A stretch of DNA of 64,000 nucleotides, taken from Vreelandella malpeensis. Its GTDB lineage: Bacteria > Pseudomonadota > Gammaproteobacteria > Pseudomonadales > Halomonadaceae. The stretch covers positions 310,001 through 374,000 of the forward strand of contig NZ_WHVL01000002.1 in NCBI RefSeq assembly GCF_020622355.1, given 5' to 3'. This document shows positions 35,984 to 43,622 of the stretch, piece after piece. The translations under genes were made by a program, and so were the position numbers. The first letter of the stretch is position 1, and every line of letters begins with the position of its first letter. A model generated the notes under the pieces. It made no database searches. It was not told where the DNA came from and was given only the letters and a program-made list of their open reading frames with translations.

Positions 35984-36489
35984 ACCTGGTCTGCCTCGGC
36001 CTTGGCAGCAACGCCGACCCGCACATCCACCTCGGTGCTTGCCTCGACGCTCTGGAGGCGACTTTTGGCGCGCTCAAGGTATCACGGGTGTTCGAAAGCG
36101 AGCCGGTCGGCATCAGCAGTCCCACCAACTTCCATAACGCCGTGGTGGCCTTTGAAAGCGACTGGGCGCCGGGGGCAATCGCCGCCTGGGCCAAGGATCT
36201 GGAGGCGCGCCACGCCGACGCCCCGGCGGGCGGGCATCACCCCAAGGCGCTGGACATCGACCTGCTGAGCGTCGGCGACACCTGCGCTCAGGTTGACGGC
36301 ATCACCTTGCCGCGCCCGGACATCACCACCTGTGCCTTCGTGCTCACACCGCTGGCGGAGCTTCTGCCCGACCAGCGCCACCCCTGCTGCCAGACGCCCT
36401 ACAAGACGCTCTTCGAGCGCGCCGACTTCAGCGGCCAGCGCCTCTGGCCGGTGGCGTTTCGCTGGCGCGGCATCGTGCTCTCGCCCTAG
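35980..36489 (+). CDS. HPPK-family protein (FolK-like, divergent)
   Basis: This 169-residue protein has the fold of 6-hydroxymethyl-dihydropterin pyrophosphokinase: LGLGSNADPHIHL at the N-terminus, NFHNAVVAFESDWAP, and the metal-binding LDIDLL with both Asp. Two Arg-containing landmarks of E. coli FolK are changed: the WGPRTLDLD segment reads HHPKALDID, and the preceding QGR motif is absent. The gene starts with GTG at 35980 overlapping the folB stop. Pseudomonas has a comparable second HPPK-like gene between folB and cca, while its main folK lies elsewhere, so this may not be the only or main folK. Confidence 0.78.
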   Translation: MNLVCLGLGSNADPHIHLGACLDALEATFGALKVSRVFESEPVGISSPTNFHNAVVAFESDWAPGAIAAWAKDLEARHADAPAGGHHPKALDIDLLSVGDTCAQVDGITLPRPDITTCAFVLTPLAELLPDQRHPCCQTPYKTLFERADFSGQRLWPVAFRWRGIVLSP

Positions 36490-36501
36490 CGACCTTCCCC
36501 A

Positions 36502-37620
36502 TTAGCCTCCTTCGACGGCCGCTACCACCGCCGTCTCGCGCCGGGTGCGCAGCGCGCGGCCGAGCTCGCCGCCGGAAAGTCCTTCGGCCATCAACACCTG
36601 GGGATTCACCTTGCGCACGCTCTCGAAGGCTCGGGCAAGCGGCGGCGCCCGCTCCGGCGAGAGCGTCTTCACCAGCGCCAGCTGAGCTTTAACCTGCTCG
36701 GGCTTGCGAAAGGCGTCCAGCCGCTCGAGCCAGTGAAACACCGCCTCGGCGTCGAGCGGCGTCGCCACCAGCGCCCGGGTCAGCGCCACCTGGCGGCACA
36801 GCGCGGCCACGGCATTGGGCAGACGCAGCCGCGCGATCAGCGCCTCGCGCCCGGCCTCGTCCAGCGCGCTTGCCATGAGCGCCATGCGCCAGTGCTCGAG
36901 TGGCGCGTGGCTCGAAGGCGCTCGGGGCAGAAGCGCCAGCGCCGCATCAAGGCGTGCCGCGAGCCCCGGCCACCAGCTCTCGAGCGCGTCGCACGCCTTC
37001 AGGGCATGAAAATAGTGCTCCGGGGTGGGCTCCTTGAGCGCCTTTTCGGTCTCCACCCAGACCCGTTCGGCGGCCAGGTGCGCAAGCTCGCCTCGCGCAC
37101 TCATGGCTCGCATCAGCGCCAGGGTCTCGTCGGCGATGCGAAAGCCGAGCCCGGCGTAGCGGGCCAGAAAGCGCGCGGTGCGCAGCACCCGCAGCGGGTC
37201 CTCGGCAAACGCCAAGGAGACGTGGCGCAGCAGGCGCCGGGCGATGTCTGCCTGACCGTCGAAGGGGTCGACCAGCGTGCCCTCCGGCGCCTGGGCAATG
37301 GCGTTGATGGTCAGATCCCGGCGGGAAAGATCCTCCTCGAGGGTCACCTCCGGACTTGCGTGCACCTCGAAGCCGGTGTAGCCATGCCCGGCCTTGCGCT
37401 CGGTGCGCGCCAGGGCGTACTCCTCGAGACTTTGCGGGTGCAGGAAAACGGGAAAATCGCGGCCCACGGGCTTGAAGCCGCGCCGAGTCATTTCCTCTGC
37501 GGTGGCGCCGACCACTACCCAGTCGTTGTCGAACACCGGCCAGCCGAGCAGTTCGTCGCGCACTGCCCCGCCCACTCGGTAGACCTCGAGGCCGTCGAGC
37601 ACATCGTCGTCTTTAGCCAT
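36502..37620 (-). CDS. cca: CCA tRNA nucleotidyltransferase
   Basis: This 372-residue class II enzyme adds or repairs the 3' CCA of tRNAs. It has [14 protein letters not shown], the catalytic DND in [42 protein letters not shown], the RRD template motif in [14 protein letters not shown], and [17 protein letters not shown]. Compared with E. coli Cca it lacks the C-terminal HD phosphohydrolase domain and instead carries a short alpha-helical tail, like Pseudomonas Cca. A 12-residue acidic N-terminal extension is present. It lies two bases downstream of apaH and is probably cotranscribed. Confidence 0.94.
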   Translation of the reverse strand: MAKDDDVLDGLEVYRVGGAVRDELLGWPVFDNDWVVVGATAEEMTRRGFKPVGRDFPVFLHPQSLEEYALARTERKAGHGYTGFEVHASPEVTLEEDLSRRDLTINAIAQAPEGTLVDPFDGQADIARRLLRHVSLAFAEDPLRVLRTARFLARYAGLGFRIADETLALMRAMSARGELAHLAAERVWVETEKALKEPTPEHYFHALKACDALESWWPGLAARLDAALALLPRAPSSHAPLEHWRMALMASALDEAGREALIARLRLPNAVAALCRQVALTRALVATPLDAEAVFHWLERLDAFRKPEQVKAQLALVKTLSPERAPPLARAFESVRKVNPQVLMAEGLSGGELGRALRTRRETAVVAAVEGG

Positions 37621-37621
37621 G

Positions 37622-38437
37622 TCAGCCTCCCACCTGGCGGCTCGGCACCGAGGTGCGCTCGCCGGTCTCGAGGTTCATCGCGGTAAGCTCCCCGCCCCAC
37701 ACGCAGCCGGTGTCCAGGGCATGGACATCGATGCGCGCACCGGGCGTCTCGCCCTCGAGCGCCGCCCAGTGGCCGAAAAGCAGGCGCAGCGTATCGCCGC
37801 GCGGATACTGAAACCAAGGATGGAAACCATGCGGGGCGCTGTCGAGGCCCTCCTTGGCGGCGAAATCGAGGGTCTCGTCGGCGCGAATGAAGCGCATGCG
37901 GGCGAAGACGTTGACCAGCGCGCGCAGCCGATCCATGCCGTCGAGGTCGGCATGAAAGCGCGCCGGCTCGTCGCCGTAGAGCGCCTCGAGAAATCGACCG
38001 GCGTGCTCACCGCCAAGCGCCGCCTCCACTTCACGGCTGTAACCCAGCGCCGCCTCCCGGCTCCAGCTCGGAAGCACTCCGGCGTGGGCCATCAGCGTAT
38101 TGCCCTCAGCCACCGCCAGCGGCTGCGCCTGCAGCCAGTCGAGCAGCGTCTCGCGCTCCGGGGCGGCGAGAATGCCTTCCAGGGTGTCGCGACGCTTGAG
38201 ACGACCGCCGCCGCGAGCGGCTACCAGAAGGTGGAAGTCGTGGTTGCCCAGCACGCAATGCGCCGCGTTCCCCAGGGCTTTCACCTCCCGCAGGCATTCG
38301 AGCGAGCCGGGGCCGCGGTTGATCAGGTCACCGACCAGCCAGAGCGTGTCCCGGGCCGGGCTGAAGTCGAGCGCCTCGAGCAGTTCGACGAACTCCGCGT
38401 GACAGCCGTGCAGGTCGCCGATGGCGTATGTGGTCAT
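37622..38437 (-). CDS. apaH: Bis(5'-nucleosyl)-tetraphosphatase, symmetrical
   Basis: This 271-residue calcineurin-like phosphoesterase splits diadenosine tetraphosphate to two ADP and can remove Np4-type RNA caps. Metal motifs are visible in order: [28 protein letters not shown] and the late HAGVLPSW. Length is normal. It is followed immediately by cca. Elsewhere apaH commonly sits next to apaG; here a small protein gene and a GMC oxidoreductase gene on the other strand separate them. Confidence 0.95.
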   Translation of the reverse strand: MTTYAIGDLHGCHAEFVELLEALDFSPARDTLWLVGDLINRGPGSLECLREVKALGNAAHCVLGNHDFHLLVAARGGGRLKRRDTLEGILAAPERETLLDWLQAQPLAVAEGNTLMAHAGVLPSWSREAALGYSREVEAALGGEHAGRFLEALYGDEPARFHADLDGMDRLRALVNVFARMRFIRADETLDFAAKEGLDSAPHGFHPWFQYPRGDTLRLLFGHWAALEGETPGARIDVHALDTGCVWGGELTAMNLETGERTSVPSRQVGG

Positions 38438-38584
38438 GTCAACACCTGTCGATCGTTAAAAAATGAGTGGATAAAAGCGCTTTTGCTGGCGCCAGGGCGA
38501 CCAGTTTGGGTACAAAGGAGAAGCGGGCACGATAGCGCAAGCGACCCAGCACGACGAACTCCTACAACGAACGAAGCGGGCCTC

Positions 38585-38794
38585 ATGTTACCCATCCACG
38601 ACTCGAAACCCCAACCGATACCCGTACCCACCGCTCAGGATCCGGCGCGTCGAAGCGTGCTGAAGGCACTTGCGCTGGGCACCTGCGCTGCGCTGGTACC
38701 GGTGCCCGACGCCCTGGCGAGCAGCGAGCCGGGGCCACGTCTGAGCGGCGGCTGGCTGTTGCGCGAAAGCGATCTTGCCGGCAGGCGGCGCTGA
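38585..38794 (+). CDS. Tiny Tat-signal protein preceding a GMC oxidoreductase
   Basis: This 69-residue protein consists of a hydrophilic N-terminus (MLPIHDSKPQPIPVPTAQDP), a twin-arginine motif RRSVLKAL with a hydrophobic segment (about residues 23-45), and a tail of only about 20 residues (SGGWLLRESDLAGRRR). Its stop overlaps the start of the GMC oxidoreductase gene (TGATG), indicating coupling. Two-subunit GMC dehydrogenases have a small Tat-bearing partner of roughly 150-250 residues that carries the signal-less large subunit across the membrane. This gene looks like a minimal or reduced form of it. A frameshifted remnant is the alternative. Confidence 0.65.
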   Translation: MLPIHDSKPQPIPVPTAQDPARRSVLKALALGTCAALVPVPDALASSEPGPRLSGGWLLRESDLAGRRR

Positions 38795-40236
38795 TGTACC
38801 TGCCCTTCGATGCGCTGGACGAGAACGCGCCGTTCGACTGCTGCGTGATCGGCGCCGGGGCGGCGGGGATCACCGTCGCCATGACGCTCGCCCAGCAGGG
38901 CCACCGGGTGCTGCTCTGCGAAGGCGGCGAGGCTTCCTTCAGCGAGCGCTCTCAGGCGCTCTATCGCGGCGAGAACGTCGGCGACACCTACCTGCCGCTG
39001 GAGAGCGCCCGGCTTCGCTACCTGGGTGGGTCGACCAATCACTGGGGAGGCGTGTGCCGACCGCTCGATGCCATCGACTTCACCGCCAGGCCCGCCGCTC
39101 CCGAGACCCGCTGGCCGATCGGCCGTGAGGCGCTGGATCCTTACTTCACCGCCGCCGCCGCGCTGCTGGACCTGGAGACGATCCCTGCCGACGTACCCGT
39201 CGACGGCGCCCAGCTTTCCCGCATCCACTTCTCGCTCGGGCCTCCCACCCGCATGAAGGACAAGTTCGCGGCCACCCTCAACGGGCTCGACACGCTCACC
39301 TACTGCCTGACCGCCAACCTGGTGGGACTCGAGGTGGGCGACGAGCGCGTCGAGGCAGCCACCTTCAGCGACTTCGACGGCCGGCGCAAGCGGGTGCGGG
39401 CGCGTACCTTCGTGCTCGCCTGCGGCGGCATCGAGAACTCGCGGCTGCTGCTGTGGTGCAACCAGCAAAGCGGCCAGCGCCTGGTACCCGACGACACCAC
39501 GCTCGGGCGCTACTGGATGGAGCATCCCCACGCCACCATCGGCCAGGCGCTGCTGTTCGAGCCCGCCGTTTTCGGGCTTGAGCGCGACTACAACGTCTAC
39601 CTCTCGCCGACCGCCGACGCGATGGGCGAGCGCGGCATCCTCAACTGCGGGCTGCGCCTGCATCGCATGGCGCCGGAGGCCACTGCCGAGCTCGTCGAGG
39701 CGCTTTGCCGCCAGGCCCCGGCGCTGGCGCCGGAGATCGCCGCGCGCCGAGCCCGGGGGCGCGTGATGCACGGCGTCTACCTGCGCGCCGCCTGGGAGCA
39801 GGAGCCACGCTTCGCCAACGCGGTGGAGCTTGCAAGCACCCGCGACGCCCTCGGCGTGCCGCAGAGCCGGCTGGTGTGGCAGCAGTCGGCGCTGGATCGC
39901 CACACCATCCGCGAAAGCCTGCTGCTGTTGGGAGAGTACCTGCTCGAGCGCGATATTGGCCGGGTGCTGCTCGCCGACTGGCTGGTGCGCGAGCCCGTCG
40001 AGCTTCCCGAGGAGGGCGAGATCGCCGGGCGCCACCACATGGGCGGAACGCGCATGAGCGATGACCCGCGACAAGGCGTAGTGGACCGCAACTGCCGCCT
40101 GTTCGCCCAGCAGAACATGTACGTGGCAGGCTCCAGCGTGTTCGCAAGCGCGGGTCACGCCAATCCGACGCTGACCATCGTCCAGCTCGCCCTGCGTCTG
40201 AGCGTTCACCTGGACGAGGCGCTCAAGTGTGCCTAG
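38794..40236 (+). CDS. GMC-family FAD-dependent oxidoreductase
   Basis: This 480-residue flavoprotein has the N-terminal Rossmann motif VIGAGAAGITVAMTLAQQGHRVLLCEGG (about 18-45), the GMC segment LGGSTNHWGGVCRPLD, LACGGIENSRLLLW, and the C-terminal catalytic/FAD region HHMGGTRMSDDP...VDRNCRLF...VAGSSVFASAGHANPTLTIVQLALRLS. GMC enzymes oxidise alcohols or sugars. It has no signal peptide, consistent with export on the Tat signal of the small upstream protein if that works as a carrier. The end overlaps the end of apaG at a shared CTAG. The substrate is unknown. Confidence 0.85.
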   Translation: MYLPFDALDENAPFDCCVIGAGAAGITVAMTLAQQGHRVLLCEGGEASFSERSQALYRGENVGDTYLPLESARLRYLGGSTNHWGGVCRPLDAIDFTARPAAPETRWPIGREALDPYFTAAAALLDLETIPADVPVDGAQLSRIHFSLGPPTRMKDKFAATLNGLDTLTYCLTANLVGLEVGDERVEAATFSDFDGRRKRVRARTFVLACGGIENSRLLLWCNQQSGQRLVPDDTTLGRYWMEHPHATIGQALLFEPAVFGLERDYNVYLSPTADAMGERGILNCGLRLHRMAPEATAELVEALCRQAPALAPEIAARRARGRVMHGVYLRAAWEQEPRFANAVELASTRDALGVPQSRLVWQQSALDRHTIRESLLLLGEYLLERDIGRVLLADWLVREPVELPEEGEIAGRHHMGGTRMSDDPRQGVVDRNCRLFAQQNMYVAGSSVFASAGHANPTLTIVQLALRLSVHLDEALKCA

Positions 40237-40610
40237 TGGAGCTTGCTGGGAGCGGCAAGTCGAAACGCGACGACCGGCACGTCGAAGGCGCGCTGGGTAG
40301 TGATGTCGAGCAGCGTATAGGCGCCCTCCATCACCCCGACCGGGGTCTGCAGGATCGCCCGGCTGGTATAGCGAAAGCGCTGGCCGGGGCCGATCAGCGG
40401 CTGCTGGCCGACCACGCCCTTTCCGCGTACCTCCTGGGCATCGCCACTGCCTTGGGTGATCTTCCAGTAGCGCGCCATCAGCTGGACACTGTGCGGGCTC
40501 TGGTTATGCACCGTGACGGTGTAGCTGAACACGTAGCGCGCCTCGCTGTCGCTGGACTCCTCGGCGCGATACTCCGGCGTGACGCTGACCTCGATCGCAA
40601 GCTGGCTCAC
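40233..40610 (-). CDS. apaG: ApaG-domain protein (Co2+/Mg2+ efflux protein family)
   Basis: This 125-residue beta-sandwich protein has SQLAIEVSVTPEYRAEESSD, YVFSYTVTVHNQSPHSVQLMARYWKI and the glycine-rich GKGVVGQQPLIGPGQRFRYTS. Its biochemical role is not settled; mutants in enteric bacteria affect Co2+ resistance. It begins with GTG overlapping the rsmA stop (GTGA), so it is translationally coupled as the last gene of lptD-surA-pdxA-rsmA-apaG. Confidence 0.94.
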   Translation of the reverse strand: MSQLAIEVSVTPEYRAEESSDSEARYVFSYTVTVHNQSPHSVQLMARYWKITQGSGDAQEVRGKGVVGQQPLIGPGQRFRYTSRAILQTPVGVMEGAYTLLDITTQRAFDVPVVAFRLAAPSKLH

Positions 40611-41437
40611 CCTTGCTCTCCCCGCTCGGCCTCGAGCGCTTCTGCCTGGGCGACGTGGTTGGCGATCTTGACGTACTCCGCCACCGTCAGCGTCTGAGGA
40701 CGACGTCCCGGGTCGATCTCGAGCGCCTCGAGGGTTTCGCTGCTCACCCGTCCCTTGAGATTGTTGCGCAGGGTCTTGCGCCGCTGGCCGAAGGCAAGCT
40801 TGACCAGCTCGAACAGCAGCGCCGGGTCGCTCGCCGGATGCGGCAGCGTATCGAAAGGGGTCAGGCGCACGATGGCGGAGTCGACCTTGGGCCGCGGCAC
40901 GAAGGCTTCCGGCGGCACGATGAACAGTTGCTCCACCTGGCAGTAGTACTGCGCCATCACCGTGAAGCGCCCGTAGTCGGTGCCGCCGGGCTCGGCGGCC
41001 AGGCGCTCGACCACCTCCTTTTGCAGCATGAAGTGCATGTCCCGAATCGCCGTACCCATGCCGAGCAGATGCACGATCAGGGGCGTGGAGATGTTGTAGG
41101 GCAGGTTTCCCACCACGCGCAGCGCCGGGCCGTCGCCCTTGAGCGCCTTGAAGTCGAACTTCAGCGCATCGCCTTCATGGATCACGAAGCCGGGGTAGTT
41201 GAAGAACTGCACGCGCAGCCCCGGGATCAGGTCGCGGTCGAGCTCGACCACTTCAAGCTCGCCGGTGGCCTCGAGAAGCGGCGCGGTCAATGCTCCCTGG
41301 CCCGGGCCGATCTCGATCAGCCGGTCGCCCTTCGCTGGCCCGATGGCGCGAATGATGCGCGAGATGATGCCGAGGTCGCGAAGAAAGTTCTGACCGAAGC
41401 GTTTTCGGGCGCGGTGTTGAAGGGGCGCTTGAGACAT
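40607..41437 (-). CDS. rsmA: 16S rRNA (adenine1518-N6/adenine1519-N6)-dimethyltransferase
   Basis: This 276-residue methyltransferase dimethylates two adjacent adenines near the 3' end of 16S rRNA during 30S maturation. It has ARKRFGQNFLRD, the SAM motif IGPGQGALT, the catalytic NLPYNIST and VPPEAFVPRPKVDSAIVRL. Length is normal for KsgA. It lies 50 bases downstream of pdxA and overlaps apaG. Confidence 0.96.
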   Translation of the reverse strand: MSQAPLQHRARKRFGQNFLRDLGIISRIIRAIGPAKGDRLIEIGPGQGALTAPLLEATGELEVVELDRDLIPGLRVQFFNYPGFVIHEGDALKFDFKALKGDGPALRVVGNLPYNISTPLIVHLLGMGTAIRDMHFMLQKEVVERLAAEPGGTDYGRFTVMAQYYCQVEQLFIVPPEAFVPRPKVDSAIVRLTPFDTLPHPASDPALLFELVKLAFGQRRKTLRNNLKGRVSSETLEALEIDPGRRPQTLTVAEYVKIANHVAQAEALEAERGEQG

Positions 41438-41487
41438 CTAACGAAGATCCTTGAATGGGCTTTAACGTAGAGCGAAGGGTGTCGGCA

Positions 41488-42531
41488 TCAGGACAACGGC
41501 ACTTTGGCGCGCGCGCTCAGGCGTCGAGCGAGGCTGACCGCCACCGCCAGGCTTTCGGCGCTGGCCACGCCCTTGCCGGCCAGATCGAGCGCGGTGCCGT
41601 GGTCCACCGAGGTGCGCACCAGGGGAAGGCCCAGGGTGATGTTGGCGGCCTGACCGAACCCTGCATACTTTAGCACCGAAAGCCCCTGGTCGTGATACAT
41701 CGCCAGCACCGCGTCCACCTCGGCGAGGTGGCGCGGGGTGAACAGCGTATCGGCAGGGTAAGGGCCGCGCACGTCGAGTCCCTCGCCGCGCAGGTGTTCG
41801 ATGGCAGGAATGATGGTATCGATCTCCTCGCGACCCAGGTGCCCGCCCTCGCCGGCATGCGGGTTGAGCCCGCATACGGCGATGCGCGGGCACGCAATAC
41901 CGAACTGGCGGGTCAGGTCACGGGCCAGGATGTGCGCCACCCGCGTCAGGCCCTCGAAAGTGATCGCATCCGCCACCTCGCGAAGCGGCAGGTGGGTACT
42001 CGCCAGCGCCACGCGAAGATCGCGGCTGGCGCGCCAGTCCGGCGCCTGGGCGTGCAGGGCGCACTCGGTCGCCAGCAGCATCACCACCTCGTCGACGCCG
42101 CAGGCATCGCGCAGCCACTCGGTGTGGCCGGTGAAGCCGGGGTAGCCGCCCTCGACGATCGCGGCCTTGCTGATCGGCGCGGTGACGATCCCTCCAGCCC
42201 GCCCCGCCAGGCATTCGCGTACGCCGAGAGCCAGCGTCTCGATCACGTAGGCGGCATTGGCGGGATCGCACACGCCGGGGGTCGATGGCGCGCGCAGCAC
42301 CACCGGCATCACCGCCAGGTGCGCCCCGTGCGCGGCGGGCTCGCCTCTGCCGGCGACGACGATCTCGACCTCGAGGCCGAGCCGCGCGGCGCGCTCGGCC
42401 AGCATGGTCGGATCACCCACCGCGACGACGTCCGCTCCCAGCCGGCCTTCGGCGGCAAGCATCAGCACGAGCTCCGGGCCGATGCCGGCCGGCTCGCCGG
42501 TGGTGATCAGCAGCGGCGTCACCGCGCTCAT
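41488..42531 (-). CDS. pdxA: 4-hydroxythreonine-4-phosphate dehydrogenase
   Basis: This 347-residue enzyme of pyridoxal-phosphate synthesis oxidises and decarboxylates 4-phosphohydroxy-L-threonine. Marks are TTGEPAGIGPELVL, TAPISKAAI, FTGHTEWLRD (metal His), GLNPHAGEGGHLG and MYHDQGLSVLKYAGF. The start at 42531 overlaps the surA stop by one base (TAATG). It is the third gene of the lptD-surA-pdxA-rsmA-apaG operon. Confidence 0.96.
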   Translation of the reverse strand: MSAVTPLLITTGEPAGIGPELVLMLAAEGRLGADVVAVGDPTMLAERAARLGLEVEIVVAGRGEPAAHGAHLAVMPVVLRAPSTPGVCDPANAAYVIETLALGVRECLAGRAGGIVTAPISKAAIVEGGYPGFTGHTEWLRDACGVDEVVMLLATECALHAQAPDWRASRDLRVALASTHLPLREVADAITFEGLTRVAHILARDLTRQFGIACPRIAVCGLNPHAGEGGHLGREEIDTIIPAIEHLRGEGLDVRGPYPADTLFTPRHLAEVDAVLAMYHDQGLSVLKYAGFGQAANITLGLPLVRTSVDHGTALDLAGKGVASAESLAVAVSLARRLSARAKVPLS

Positions 42532-43568
42532 TACAGGCGGATGTCCACGAAGGCCTGCTCGCGGATCTCGCGCTGCCAGCTCTGCAGCTCCTCGTTGGCG
42601 CGACGCTGGAAGATCGCCTGGCGTACCTGCTCGCGACGGCTCTCGCTGGTGACGTCCTGGCGGCGGCGGTCCTCCACCTCGATGATGTGGTAGCCGAACT
42701 GGGAGCGCACCGGCGCCGAGACCTGGCCCGGGCTCAACGCGTTCATCGCCTCCTCGAAGGCGGGTACGGTCTGGCCCGGGCGCACCCAGCCAAGCTCGCC
42801 GCCGTTCATGGCGCTGCCGCTGTCGTCGCTGTACTCGCGGGCCACGGCGGCGAACGCCTCGCCCTGCTGCAGTCGGGCGCGGGCCTCGTCGGCGCGCGCA
42901 CGGGCCTGCTCCTCGCTGCGCGTGGGCGTCAGCTCGACGAGGATATGACGTGCCTGACTCTCCTCGATGAACGATTGGCCTTGCTGGCCGCCCTGCTGCT
43001 CGAGGAAACGATCGACCTCGCGCTCGCTGATGTTGACGCGCTGCTGGGCCTGGCGCTGCTGGACCTGGCGCATGAGAATCTCGCGGCGCACGTCCTCGCG
43101 CACCTCGGCCAGGCTCATGCCGTCCGCCTCGACGGCGTCGGCGAAGGCATCGAGGGTCATGCCGTTGGACTCGGCGATGCTTCTGAGCTGGCGGTTGAGC
43201 TGGGTGTCGTCGACGCTCAGGTTGGCCTGGCGAGCCATCTGCAGCTGGATCTCGTCGAGCACCATGCGCTCGAGCACCTGCTCCTCGAGCTGGCGGCGCG
43301 GCGGCAACTGGCCGCCCTGGGCATTGGCCTGCTGCTCGATCTGGCGTACCCGATCCTCGAGCTCGCTTTTCATGATCACGCCGTCGTTGACCACCGCCGC
43401 CACACTATCCAGCGCCTGGCGCTGGGAGGACTGGAAGGTCTGGGCGTGAACGGCATCGCTCACGATCGCCGCACTCGCGCCCAGGCACAGCGCCAGGGTA
43501 GCACCGACGGATAACCGTCTGGCGCGCTTGGACAGAGCTCGTAGCGGTAGGCTGTGTTGCATCGTCAT
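42531..43568 (-). CDS. surA: Periplasmic chaperone and peptidyl-prolyl isomerase, single-parvulin form
   Basis: This roughly 345-residue protein has an N-terminal signal peptide (about 1-43, ending AVHAQ), the SurA N-domain with LDSVAAVVNDGVIMKSELEDRV and LLLRN-type helices, and only one parvulin domain (SQARHILVELTPTRSEEQARA...GELGWVRPGQTVPAFEEAMNAL...FGYHIIEVEDRR) before the C-terminal helix. E. coli SurA has two parvulin domains in 428 residues. It chaperones outer-membrane proteins such as LptD, encoded just upstream. ATG 43568 is preferred because GAGAG lies upstream; 43562 or 43592 are possible. Confidence 0.9.
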   Translation of the reverse strand: MTMQHSLPLRALSKRARRLSVGATLALCLGASAAIVSDAVHAQTFQSSQRQALDSVAAVVNDGVIMKSELEDRVRQIEQQANAQGGQLPPRRQLEEQVLERMVLDEIQLQMARQANLSVDDTQLNRQLRSIAESNGMTLDAFADAVEADGMSLAEVREDVRREILMRQVQQRQAQQRVNISEREVDRFLEQQGGQQGQSFIEESQARHILVELTPTRSEEQARARADEARARLQQGEAFAAVAREYSDDSGSAMNGGELGWVRPGQTVPAFEEAMNALSPGQVSAPVRSQFGYHIIEVEDRRRQDVTSESRREQVRQAIFQRRANEELQSWQREIREQAFVDIRL

Positions 43569-43622
43569 AGAAAACTCTCTCGTCATCGCCATCCAGTGAC
43601 AGCGGGGCTCGTGATGAAAATG

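Noticed and set aside
38473-38495. Palindromes AAAAGCGCTTTT and CTGGCGCCAG before the small Tat protein gene as operator or terminator
   Set aside because: Both are short, without T-run or clear promoter; could be chance, so not listed as features.
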